A DNA stretch of 9,884 nucleotides from Asaia bogorensis (GCA_945871455.1 CAMBXJ010000115.1:1-9884); one strand, 5' to 3'. Shown: positions 1 to 6,324, numbered from the stretch's first letter. Numbers and translations: made by a program. Notes: a model not told the origin generated them from the sequence alone.

Positions 1-860
1 TCGGCATGGTCGGAGATCACCAGGGGCAGCTCGACCCCGCGCGATTTGGCGCGCTGGCGCACCCGCATCCAGCCGGACGCGACCGCCACCACCGGGTCTT
101 CCAACCGCCGAGACCACCGGTCGGCCACGGCACCGGGCGGGGCGAGGACGATGGCGCCGGCGAGTTCCCCCTTCCCCGCCGACATGGCCGGCCGAAGGTC
201 GCCCAGTTCGACCCCACGGGCGCGATAGACCTCGCACATCGCCAGCAGCGCGCCGTGCAGCCAGATCGGCCGGTCCCAGCCGGCCTGGCGCAGCAGGGCG
301 ATCAGCCGCTGGCTTTTGCCCAGGGCATAGCAACCCACCACATGCGTGCGGTCCGGGAACAGCGCCACGCTGTCCAGCAGACGACGGATTTCATCCTCCG
401 GCGGCGGGTGCACGAAGACCGGCAGGGCGAACGTCGCCTCGGTCACGAACACGTCGCATGAGATGGGTTCGAAGCCGGCGCAGGTCGGGTCGGCCACGCG
501 CTTGTAGTCGCCGCTGACCACCGCGCGCGCGCCCTGGTATTCCATCGCGACCTGAGCGCTGCCCAGCACATGCCCGGCCGGCCGCAGCCAGACCCGCACA
601 TCCCCGATCGTCAACGGCTCTCCCCATCCGACGCCCTGCTGCGTGTGTCCGGCACCGGGAGGCCCCAGGCGCGCCCGCATGATCGCCAAGGTGTGCTCGG
701 TGGCCAGGACGGCGCGATGACCCGGGCGGGCGTGATCGGAATGCCCATGGGTGATCACGGCGCGATCGACCGCGCGCTGGGGATCGATATGGAAGCCGCC
801 CGGCTCGCAATAAAGACCCTCCGGACGGACCTTCAGCCAATGTTCGGGATGGGATGACAT
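1..860 (-). CDS. Ligase-associated DNA exonuclease (MBL/beta-CASP fold), N-terminal 286 codons, cut by the window edge
   Basis: Reading the minus strand from the ATG at 860 gives an uninterrupted frame to position 1 with no stop. The product opens MSSHPEHWLKVRPEGLYCEP and carries the metallo-beta-lactamase motif H38-G-H40-S-D42-H43, a third-motif His in AGHVLGSAQ (H97), the metal-bridging Asp in SGDYK (D118), an EATFALP segment (E141), and a beta-CASP-type SDHA at 283-286 just before the edge. This matches the bacterial mRNA 3'-processing-like nuclease family annotated as ligase-associated DNA exonuclease, usually about 340 residues, so roughly 50 residues should lie outside. Family members are typically encoded beside an ATP-dependent DNA ligase and an Lhr-type helicase and are thought to act in DNA repair. 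The start is chosen because family members begin close to the GLYC..G.FHIDP segment. No strong Shine-Dalgarno is visible; only a GGGG lies just upstream. It is transcribed divergently from the PDZ gene. Confidence 0.9.
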   Translation of the reverse strand, partial: MSSHPEHWLKVRPEGLYCEPGGFHIDPQRAVDRAVITHGHSDHARPGHRAVLATEHTLAIMRARLGPPGAGHTQQGVGWGEPLTIGDVRVWLRPAGHVLGSAQVAMEYQGARAVVSGDYKRVADPTCAGFEPISCDVFVTEATFALPVFVHPPPEDEIRRLLDSVALFPDRTHVVGCYALGKSQRLIALLRQAGWDRPIWLHGALLAMCEVYRARGVELGDLRPAMSAGKGELAGAIVLAPPGAVADRWSRRLEDPVVAVASGWMRVRQRAKSRGVELPLVISDHA

Positions 861-1021
861 GGACCCCAGGTTGGGCGAAGACGCGGCGGACAGCCAGGGG
901 CAGACCGCCGCGTGCCCGCAACCCGAACGAAATGGTTCCCTTCGCCGCATGGGCGTGCGACATCCGCTTCCAGCGCGACCATTCGCGTTCAGTGTCGATC
1001 TGATATGTGATCCCCCGCCGC
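861..1021. other. Divergent intergenic region between exonuclease and PDZ-protein genes
   Basis: These 161 bases separate two divergently oriented genes and should hold both promoters. I could not find a convincing -35/-10 pair on either strand. No tRNA-like fold or repeat is evident. A minus-strand frame stays open here (it would encode MRRGITYQIDTEREWSRWKR) but it then runs out of phase into the exonuclease, so I do not call it a gene. Confidence 0.4.
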
Positions 1022-2062
1022 ATGAGCATGACCCTTTTCGATGTCTCAACGTCGATCGCCGGATTGGTGGAATCCGCGGCCCCCCTGGTCGCAGCGATTC
1101 GCGTTGGGCAGAACCGCCATATCACCGGCATACATTGGCAATCCGGCCTGGTCGTGACCGCCGATCAGTCCCTGCCCGCCCAGGACACCTATACGCTTAT
1201 CCTCGCCAACGGTGCCCTCGCCTCCGCCCGCCCCGGATCGCGCGATCCCTCGGCCAATCTGGCGTCGCTGCGCCTCGACAATCCGGCCTTCGCGCCAGGG
1301 ATTGATCCAGGCCCGGACGCCCCGGTCGGCAGCCTGGTCCTGCTGCTCGGCGCCGACCTGGACGGTTCCCCCACCGTGCGCCTGACCGCCGTGCATCGAC
1401 GCGCCCGCGGCGGGGACACGACAGGGTCGCGGATAACGCTCGATCTGCCGCCCAACCAGGCCGACCAGGGCGGACCGGCCCTGGACGCGAGCGGACGCCT
1501 GCTCGGGATGACCAGCCTGGGACCGCGCGGGGAGGCGGTGATCGTCCCCCACGACGTGATCGCGCGCTTCGCCACCCCGTCCGAGTCATCCAATGCGGTG
1601 GACCCGCATTGGGACCGACCCGGCGAGCCATCCGCTGGCATGCCGGGGACCATGTCCACACCCCGATCCGCGCAGGGCATGGTGGCACCCCCGGCCAACG
1701 CCGCGATCCCCCTCGCCGCCGCGAACGGACGGCGTGGCTGGCTCGGCGTTGCGCTGCAACCGATCACCGTGCCCGACCAACTGGTGCAGAAGGCGGGGCA
1801 GACATCGGGGCGAATGGTGGTCAGCGTCGCAATCTCCGGCCCCGCCGACCGGGCGGGATTGCGGGTCGGCGATGTGCTGTTGGCTCTGGATGGCTACAGC
1901 ACCAGCGGGTCCCACGCGTTGCGGGCGTTTCTCGGTGCCGACCGAATCGGGCGCCAGGTGGAGGTCCGGCTGCTGCGCGACGGCTCGATCCTGTCCACGT
2001 TCCTGACGGTCGCGGCGCAACCGGCCGGCCAATCCAGCGGTTCCGGCGGCGGTTCCCGCTAG
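1022..2062 (+). CDS. Trypsin-fold PDZ protein, HtrA/S1C-like, apparently catalytically dead
   Basis: The product is 346 residues from the ATG at 1022; a GTG at 1007 and an ATG at 1028 are alternative starts and no clear ribosome binding site decides between them. Residues about 15-180 follow the layout of an HtrA-type chymotrypsin fold: GLVVTADQSL (42-51), NLASLRLD (79-86), DQGGPALDASGRLLGMTSL (148-166). Residues about 238-332 form one PDZ domain (GWLGVALQPI, then GPADRAGLRVGDVLLALDG). By alignment to the usual motifs TxxHxx, DLAVLxxD and NSGGP, the catalytic His is Q49, the Asp is N79 and the Ser is Q149, so proteolysis is unlikely. A Pro/Ala-rich linker (about 185-236) joins the domains and the protein ends in a Gly/Ser tail. 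There is no signal peptide or membrane segment, so a cytoplasmic peptide-binding or scaffold role is an inference. The neighbouring genes give no functional clue. Confidence 0.8.
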   Translation: MSMTLFDVSTSIAGLVESAAPLVAAIRVGQNRHITGIHWQSGLVVTADQSLPAQDTYTLILANGALASARPGSRDPSANLASLRLDNPAFAPGIDPGPDAPVGSLVLLLGADLDGSPTVRLTAVHRRARGGDTTGSRITLDLPPNQADQGGPALDASGRLLGMTSLGPRGEAVIVPHDVIARFATPSESSNAVDPHWDRPGEPSAGMPGTMSTPRSAQGMVAPPANAAIPLAAANGRRGWLGVALQPITVPDQLVQKAGQTSGRMVVSVAISGPADRAGLRVGDVLLALDGYSTSGSHALRAFLGADRIGRQVEVRLLRDGSILSTFLTVAAQPAGQSSGSGGGSR

Positions 2063-2143
2063 GGTTCCGATCGCGCCGCCAGGCGCCAACACCCGGCGCA
2101 TGACGCGCCACACAGGGTCTGGCGCCGTGATGCGGCCCGACGG

Positions 2144-2211
2144 CATCGACCGTTGCGGTCGGAACGACATCGACCGTTGCGGTCGGAACGACATCGACCG
2201 TTGCGGTCGGA
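2144..2211. repeat. Three tandem 24-bp units, each with a CGACCG-TTG-CGGTCG hairpin
   Basis: The 20-base string CATCGACCGTTGCGGTCGGA occurs at 2144-2163, 2168-2187 and 2192-2211, with identical copies at a strict 24-bp spacing and the spacer AACGA/ACGA between them. Each unit contains the inverted repeat CGACCG-TTG-CGGTCG, with 6-bp arms and a 3-base loop. Exact identity of the copies implies either recent expansion or selection, for example as repeated binding sites. No function is known to me. It lies about 105 bp upstream of the proposed rpmF promoter and 80 bp after the PDZ gene stop. Confidence 0.85.
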
Positions 2212-2317
2212 CCTGGCGCGCGGCCTCGCGTGGGCCCGGAAATCCGCGCCAAACCCTGTTGCCTGGCGACATCGGCGGCTTAAACGGAAACAAATGACCA
2301 GACAGGTGTCGTGCGCC

Positions 2318-2346
2318 TTGCGACGGGGGCGGTGCTCTGCTAGACG
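2318..2346 (+). promoter_or_regulatory. Possible sigma70-type promoter of the rpmF-plsX-fabH operon
   Basis: TTGCGA at 2318-2323 is followed after 17 bases by TAGACG at 2341-2346, in a context TGCTCTGCTAGACG. The match to the -10 consensus is weak, but the spacing is ideal and GC-rich promoters of translation genes in alphaproteobacteria often look like this. Transcription would start near 2353, giving a leader of about 84 nt before rpmF. Confidence 0.35.
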
Positions 2347-2436
2347 GCGCGGCTCACGTAATGTCCGGAATGTGACCGCCTCTCGCTCCCCGTCAGGGCC
2401 GCGGGGCCTCACCAGATTGAAGAGGGGCGCTGGCCC

Positions 2437-2640
2437 ATGGCTGTACCAAAGAGAAAAACGTCGCCCTCACGCCGGGGCATGCGGCGGAGTCATCAGGCGC
2501 TGACGCCTCAGGCGCATTCCGAGTGCAAGAACTGCGGGGAACTGAAGCGCCCGCATCACGTGTGCAGCCATTGCGGCCATTATGATGGACGAGAGGTCGT
2601 GACGGCCGGAAAGGCGCTGCGAGGCGCGGTCCGAACCTGA
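2437..2640 (+). CDS. rpmF: 50S ribosomal protein L32, zinc-ribbon form
   Basis: This 67-residue basic protein begins [20 protein letters not shown], the diagnostic L32 N-terminus, and carries the zinc-ribbon cysteines C30-x2-C33 and C43-x2-C46 (ECKNCGE ... HVCSHCG). L32 is a small subunit of the large ribosome particle near the peptide exit region. AGAGGGG lies 9 bases before the ATG. All four Cys are kept, so this is the zinc-dependent paralogue type. The C-terminal extension [17 protein letters not shown] is typical of alphaproteobacteria. The gene is followed after 31 bases by plsX in the same direction, the widespread rpmF-plsX linkage. Confidence 0.97.
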   Translation: MAVPKRKTSPSRRGMRRSHQALTPQAHSECKNCGELKRPHHVCSHCGHYDGREVVTAGKALRGAVRT

Positions 2641-2671
2641 ACGCCGGCCGCGGCGTGCGTTAGGCCCGTCG

Positions 2672-3754
2672 TTGAACGGTCCCTTTACGCTGGCGGTTGA
2701 CGCCATGGGTGGTGACAAAGCCCCCGCCATGGTGATCGATGGCCTGGAAATCGCCGCGGAACGCCATCCGACGGCGCGTTTCCTGCTGATCGGCGACGAA
2801 CCGACCCTGACCGAGCACCTGTCGCGGCGGCGTCGCGCGCGCGCGGCGTGCACCATCAGGCATGCGTCGCAGAAGATCACCAGCGACATGAAGCCAACGG
2901 CGGCCTTGCGCAGCCGGCAGTCTTCCATGCGCCTGGCGATCGATGCCGTGGCCAGCGGAGAGGCGTCCGGCGTCGTATCCGCCGGCAATACAGGGGCCTT
3001 GCTGGCCTTGGCGAAGATCATCATCAAGTCCCTGCCCGGGATCGACCGCCCGGCGATGGCCGCGATCGGCCCGTCGGCGCGCGGCGACGTGGTGATGCTC
3101 GATCTCGGCGCCAATGTACAGTGTGACGCCCGCAACCTGATCGAATTCGCGGTGATGGGCGACGTGTTCGCCCGCACCGTTCTCGGCCTGACCGCGCCCA
3201 CCATCGGCCTGCTGAATGTCGGGTCGGAGGAGTTGAAGGGCGACGACAAGCTGCGCATGGCCGCCGAAATCCTGCGCGCCAGTCATATCGGTCCGCAGTT
3301 CCATGGCTTCGTGGAAGGCCACGACATCGCCGCCGGAACCACCGACGTGATCGTCACCGACGGGTTCACCGGCAATGTCGCCCTGAAAACCGGAGAAGGC
3401 GCGCTGAAGCTGATCGGCGACATGCTGAAGCAGGTCTTCGGCCGCAACCTCGCCTCCAAGATCGCCTATATGCTGGCCAAGCCCGGGCTCGACCGGCTGC
3501 GGGAATGGCTGGATCCGCGCCGTTACAACGGGGCCGTGATGGTGGGTCTGAACGGTGTCGTGGTGAAGTCGCATGGCGGCACCGACGCGCAGGGCTTTGC
3601 CCATGCGCTGGACGTCGCGATGGATATGGTCGTGCATCGCTTCAACGACCATATCCGGGAGGATCTGGCCCGGATCGGTCTGGACAAGCGTACGATGCGA
3701 GAGAAGAACGGGCGTCTCGACAAGAACGACGACCCACAACTGGCGACCGCCTGA
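2672..3754 (+). CDS. plsX: Phosphate acyltransferase PlsX
   Basis: The 360-residue product matches the usual PlsX length and makes acyl-phosphate from acyl-ACP and phosphate, the donor for PlsY in the first step of phospholipid synthesis at the membrane. Visible family marks are LAVDAMGGDKAP (8-18), the KP..ALR...SSMRLAIDAV segment, VVSAGNTGALLALAK, MLDLGANVQCD, GLLNVGSEELKG, VIVTDGFTGNVALKTGEG and the C-terminal HGGTDAQGF. The start is a TTG at 2672: the next in-frame ATG (2705) would remove the conserved beta-strand LAVDA, and no upstream ATG or GTG fits. A weak TTAGG lies at 2660-2664. The arrangement rpmF-plsX-fabH with short gaps (31 and 12 bases) indicates one operon. The rare TTG start may lower translation relative to rpmF (inference). 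Confidence 0.96.
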   Translation: MNGPFTLAVDAMGGDKAPAMVIDGLEIAAERHPTARFLLIGDEPTLTEHLSRRRRARAACTIRHASQKITSDMKPTAALRSRQSSMRLAIDAVASGEASGVVSAGNTGALLALAKIIIKSLPGIDRPAMAAIGPSARGDVVMLDLGANVQCDARNLIEFAVMGDVFARTVLGLTAPTIGLLNVGSEELKGDDKLRMAAEILRASHIGPQFHGFVEGHDIAAGTTDVIVTDGFTGNVALKTGEGALKLIGDMLKQVFGRNLASKIAYMLAKPGLDRLREWLDPRRYNGAVMVGLNGVVVKSHGGTDAQGFAHALDVAMDMVVHRFNDHIREDLARIGLDKRTMREKNGRLDKNDDPQLATA

Positions 3755-3766
3755 GCAGGAAACCCG

Positions 3767-4735
3767 ATGTCACGACGCTCCATCCTCTCCGGTGTCGGCG
3801 GCTATCTGCCCGAACGCGTCGTGACCAACGACGAACTGGCCCGTACGGTCGATACGTCGGACGCCTGGATTCAGGAACGGACCGGGATCCGCCAACGCCA
3901 TTTTGCCGCGCCCCACGAAACCGCGTGCTTCATGGGGGCCGCCGCCGCCCGCGCCGCTCTGGCCCATGCCGGCGCCACCGCCGGCGATGTCGATGCCATC
4001 ATCGTGGCGACCAGCACGCCGGACCAGGCCTTCCCCGCCACCGCGGTGCGCGTGCAGGCCCAGCTTGGCATGACCCGTGGCTTCGGGTTCGATCTGGCCG
4101 CCGCCTGCACCGGGTTCGTCTACGGGCTGTCGGTCGCCGATGCGATGATCCGCGCCGGCCAGGTGTCCGGTGTCCTGGTGATCGGCAGCGAGGTCTATTC
4201 CCGCATTCTCAATTGGCAGGACCGAGGCACCTGCGTGCTGTTCGGCGATGGCGCCGGCGCCGTGTTTCTGCGCGCCGGTCAGGGCAACGACGCCGACCAG
4301 GGCATCCTGTCCACCCATCTGCATGCCCAGGGCAGCCTGGGCGATATCCTCTACGTCGATGGCGCGGTGGGTCGGCCGGACCGGCCTGGACATCTGGTGA
4401 TGCACGGCAAGGAAGTCTTCCGCCACGCCGTCACCCGCCTGGCCGGAGCCGTGGAGGAAGCGCTGACCGCCAACAATCTGACCCATCGCGACATCGACTG
4501 GCTGGTCCCGCATCAGGCCAACCGCCGGATCATCGACGCCATGGGCAAGCGGCTGGGCCTGCCGGCGGACCGGGTCGTGGTGACCGTGGACCGGCATGCC
4601 AACACCTCCGCGGCATCGGTCCCGCTTGCCCTGGCCGAGGCATGCCAGGACGGGCGCATCCGGGTCGGCCAGCTCGTGCTGCTGGAAGCCCTGGGCGGTG
4701 GCCTGACCTGGGGGTCTGCCCTGGTACGCATGTGA
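3767..4735 (+). CDS. fabH: Beta-ketoacyl-ACP synthase III (FabH)
   Basis: The 322-residue thiolase-fold enzyme condenses acetyl-CoA with malonyl-ACP to start fatty acid synthesis. The catalytic triad is intact: C114 in AAACTGF, H249 in WLVPHQANRR and N279 in RHANTSAAS. Also present are the N-terminal GVGGYLPERVVTNDELA, the WIQERTGIRQRH substrate-entry segment, the DGAGAV loop (161-166) and the C-terminal GGGLTWGSALVRM. AGGA at 3757-3760 precedes the ATG, which lies 12 bases after the plsX stop, supporting co-transcription. A 123-base gap with its own promoter separates it from ihfA. Confidence 0.97.
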   Translation: MSRRSILSGVGGYLPERVVTNDELARTVDTSDAWIQERTGIRQRHFAAPHETACFMGAAAARAALAHAGATAGDVDAIIVATSTPDQAFPATAVRVQAQLGMTRGFGFDLAAACTGFVYGLSVADAMIRAGQVSGVLVIGSEVYSRILNWQDRGTCVLFGDGAGAVFLRAGQGNDADQGILSTHLHAQGSLGDILYVDGAVGRPDRPGHLVMHGKEVFRHAVTRLAGAVEEALTANNLTHRDIDWLVPHQANRRIIDAMGKRLGLPADRVVVTVDRHANTSAASVPLALAEACQDGRIRVGQLVLLEALGGGLTWGSALVRM

Positions 4736-4812
4736 CGGCCGCAAACATGTAACGACCGATCACATACGGCCGCCAGTATCGGGCCCAACCGACTGATCCT
4801 GAGACATTTTTT

Positions 4813-4827
4813 TCAAGACATGCTTGA
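4813..4827. promoter_or_regulatory. Small inverted repeat overlapping the ihfA -35 element
   Basis: TCAAG at 4813-4817 and CTTGA at 4823-4827 form 5-bp arms around ACATG, directly after a run of seven T (4807-4813). The right arm covers the start of the TTGACG hexamer at 4824-4829, so a dimeric regulator binding here could block RNA polymerase. The arms are short enough to occur by chance. Confidence 0.25.
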
Positions 4828-4852
4828 CGAGCCGACACGGTCTGCATAGCGT
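4824..4852 (+). promoter_or_regulatory. Probable sigma70 promoter of ihfA, with possible leaderless start
   Basis: TTGACG (4824-4829), a 17-base spacer and TAGCGT (4847-4852) make a good alphaproteobacterial housekeeping promoter. The -10 hexamer ends only six bases before the ihfA ATG at 4859. Transcription starting the usual six to seven bases downstream would begin on or just before the A of the ATG, so the message would have no leader. The bases before the ATG show no convincing Shine-Dalgarno, which fits. Confidence 0.5.
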
Positions 4853-4858
4853 CGGGCC

Positions 4859-5170
4859 ATGTTGACAATCACCCGCGCTCACCTCGCCGAAACAATCTAC
4901 ACCCAGGTCGGGCTGTCGCGGAATGAATCCGCCGACCTGCTGGAAATGGTGTTGGGTCGGATTTCGACAGAACTGGAAAACGGACAATCCGTTAAAATCA
5001 GTGGGTTCGGAACCTTTTCCGTCAGACAGAAGGGCCGCCGGATCGGCCGCAATCCGAAGACCGGGGAAGAAGTGCCGATCCTGCCGCGCCGGGTTCTGGT
5101 GTTCCGCCCCAGCCACGTGCTGAAGGCCCGGATCAACGGCAAGACCCCCGGTCCGGATAGCGATGAATGA
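4859..5170 (+). CDS. ihfA: Integration host factor alpha subunit
   Basis: This 103-residue protein has the HU/IHF fold. The signature [22 protein letters not shown] spans 48-69, with the DNA-intercalating Pro at P66 of [24 protein letters not shown] closes the domain. IHF alpha pairs with IHF beta, bends DNA sharply at specific sites and supports recombination, replication and transcription. The N-terminus ([24 protein letters not shown]) resembles IHF alpha more than HU or IHF beta, and its place between fabH and a MerR-type gene is the usual alphaproteobacterial location of ihfA. The start is supported by family length; initiation may be leaderless (see the upstream promoter). A TTTTT run follows the stop at about 5171-5175, without an obvious stem. 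Confidence 0.95.
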   Translation: MLTITRAHLAETIYTQVGLSRNESADLLEMVLGRISTELENGQSVKISGFGTFSVRQKGRRIGRNPKTGEEVPILPRRVLVFRPSHVLKARINGKTPGPDSDE

Positions 5171-5201
5171 TTTTTCCGCGGCGTGACGCTGTCTCGTGCC
5201 A

Positions 5202-5246
5202 TTGGCATCCGAGCCCTTGGCATCCGCGTCAGTGGCACCCGCGTCA
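5202..5246. repeat. Three degenerate 15-bp tandem units before the MerR-family gene
   Basis: TTGGCATCCGAGCCC (5202-5216), TTGGCATCCGCGTCA (5217-5231) and GTGGCACCCGCGTCA (5232-5246) are consecutive 15-base units that differ by a few bases. They lie between ihfA and the proposed MerR start. If translation began at the GTG at 5196 they would encode a low-complexity Leu/Ala/Ser repeat, which I regard as unlikely. Confidence 0.6.
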
Positions 5247-5270
5247 GGGGCGCGGGCGGATGGCGCGGCC

Positions 5271-5828
5271 ATGAGCGATCAGGTGGCCCGCGAAGTCCCG
5301 ATCGGTGCGGCGACCGACATGACGCCGGACCAGGCGGAGCGTCCCCGGCTCAAGAAGGCCCCCAACGCGTTTCGCACGATCAGTGAGGTAGCGGACGAAC
5401 TTCACATCCCGCAGCATGTGTTGCGGTTCTGGGAAACCAAATTCGCCCAGGTCAAGCCGCTGAAGCGTGGCGGCGGCCGGCGCTATTATCGCCCGGACGA
5501 CATCCAGTTGCTGCGGCGGATTTCCGACCTGCTGTATAATCACGGCTACACGATCAAGGGCGTGCAGCGGTTGCTCCGCGAAGGCGGCGGCAAACTGTCC
5601 GACAACATCCCACCACCGACCGCGGAAGAACGGGCGGCAGCCGAGGCCGAGATGGCGGAAGCCGAAAAGGAGATGCTGATCCCGGGATTGGACTTGCCGC
5701 CGACGCCGCCGCAGGCGCCGGTGCGACCGTCCCCGCGGCAAAAGATCGACCCGGAGGTCGAACGGTTGCGCGCCGCCCTGCGCGAAACGTTGCAGGAACT
5801 GGAGTGGCTGCGAACCCTGCTGCCCTAG
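5271..5828 (+). CDS. MerR-family transcriptional regulator
   Basis: From the ATG at 5271 the protein has 185 residues. A MerR-type winged helix-turn-helix lies at about 34-104 ([25 protein letters not shown], then [32 protein letters not shown]). A charged Ala/Glu helix (118-136), a Pro-rich linker (138-158) and a short coiled-coil-like segment (160-183) follow. There is no effector domain with metal-binding Cys, so the signal is unknown. Genes of this type directly downstream of ihfA are widespread in alphaproteobacteria, and this one is probably co-transcribed with ihfA across a 100-base gap. A GTG at 5196 would add 25 residues read from a tandem repeat and is less likely; an ATG near 5319 (MTPDQAER) is another alternative that keeps the DNA-binding domain. 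GGGCGGA at about 5254-5260 is a modest ribosome binding site for the chosen start. Confidence 0.85.
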   Translation: MSDQVAREVPIGAATDMTPDQAERPRLKKAPNAFRTISEVADELHIPQHVLRFWETKFAQVKPLKRGGGRRYYRPDDIQLLRRISDLLYNHGYTIKGVQRLLREGGGKLSDNIPPPTAEERAAAEAEMAEAEKEMLIPGLDLPPTPPQAPVRPSPRQKIDPEVERLRAALRETLQELEWLRTLLP

Positions 5829-5881
5829 TCCGGTTGCATGCTGACTGGAAACGGCAAACCGCTCTGGATCCTCGTTTGATC

Positions 5882-5924
5882 GCATGATTCACACGCTGTT
5901 GCGTTCCGCTCAGCGTGATCATGC
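5882..5924. terminator. Bulged stem-loop after the MerR-family gene, possible terminator
   Basis: GCATGATTCACACGCTG (5882-5898) pairs with CAGCGTGATCATGC (5911-5924): 14 base pairs interrupted only by a 3-base TCA bulge on the left arm, around a 12-base loop. It starts 54 bases after the MerR stop. There is no T run after it, so it is not a classic intrinsic terminator. It may stabilise the 3' end of the message or be a binding site. Confidence 0.4.
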
Positions 5925-6098
5925 TCTCGTCGCTCCGGACACCACGCGCGACCGGCGGGACCGGACCTGACGATCGCGTCGCGACGCCCACCTGCCCTTC
6001 AGAAAGCTCTTATGGCGCTATTTGCCGGAAACGCATGGCTTGAGTCTGCTTGGCGACCCAAACCACCGGTGGCGCTCCAGGGGAGCGGCGCCTTCTTC

Positions 6099-6231
6099 GT
6101 GCCCTTCGTGTCTTCGTGTTGAGAATCGCGGTGCCAACCCAGACCCCCTTGCCCGTCCCTGAGAACCCCATTCGTTCGGGACACCAGGAACCGCGGGGCC
6201 GCGGTTCTCCCCGCGACGACACGAAGGGCAC
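6099..6231. repeat. Imperfect long inverted repeat of the CTTCGTG dispersed type
   Basis: The 33 bases at 6099-6131 and the reverse complement of 6199-6231 agree at about 28 positions. The outer 14 bases are perfect (GTGCCCTTCGTGTC against GACACGAAGGGCAC) and the inner 11 differ by one (GAGAATCGCGG against CCGCGGTTCTC). The 67-base centre ends in a second palindrome, GAACCGCGG-GG-CCGCGGTTC (6188-6207). Elements containing CTTCGTGCCCTTCGTGTCTT are familiar as dispersed intergenic repeats in several bacterial groups and give spurious translations such as HEDTKGTKK. No transposase or target-site duplication is evident. Smaller hairpins flank it on the left (CCACCGGTGG at 6063-6072; CGCTCC-AGG-GGAGCG at 6073-6087). 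Confidence 0.75.
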
Positions 6232-6324
6232 AAAGCAGGCTCCCGTTGTGCCTCGGACTGAAGCCAGCCTCCCAACAGGTCACGCGACCAGCGCCCTAAA
6301 AAACCCCGGAACGCGCGCCCCCGA

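Larger units (their letters stand above)
2063..2436. other. Gene-free stretch upstream of rpmF
   Basis: No convincing gene lies in these 374 bases. Short open frames on both strands exist mainly because the 24-bp repeat is a multiple of three and keeps several frames open. The left half holds the triple repeat; the right half holds a probable promoter and the rpmF leader, which has a good AGAGGGG ribosome binding site at 2421-2427. In many alphaproteobacteria a DUF177/YceD gene stands directly before rpmF. None is present here. Confidence 0.5.

Noticed and set aside
391..1131. A 246-codon minus-strand frame across the exonuclease start and the divergent intergenic region
   Set aside because: Most of it overlaps the exonuclease out of frame. 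The intergenic part (ITYQIDTEREWSRWKR...) looks slightly protein-like but has no supporting start site or recognisable family.
2100..2297. A 65-codon plus-strand frame containing the repeated peptide DRCGRNDI
   Set aside because: The 24-bp repeat is a multiple of three, so it keeps frames open on both strands. There is no ribosome binding site and no homology.
2660..3739. A 359-codon minus-strand frame opposite plsX, and a similar 324-codon frame opposite fabH (3770-4744)
   Set aside because: Both mirror conserved genes almost end to end and have antisense-type composition; third-position G/C bias favours the plus-strand frames.
4738..4815. A possible fabH terminator formed by GGCCG/CGGCC and the T7 run
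   Set aside because: The arms are only 5 bp with a loop of about 25 bases and lie far from the T run; no stem directly precedes the T residues.
5829..6040. A possible tRNA after the MerR-family gene, as in many relatives
   Set aside because: I found no acceptor/T-arm pattern such as GGTTCGA with matching stems on either strand.
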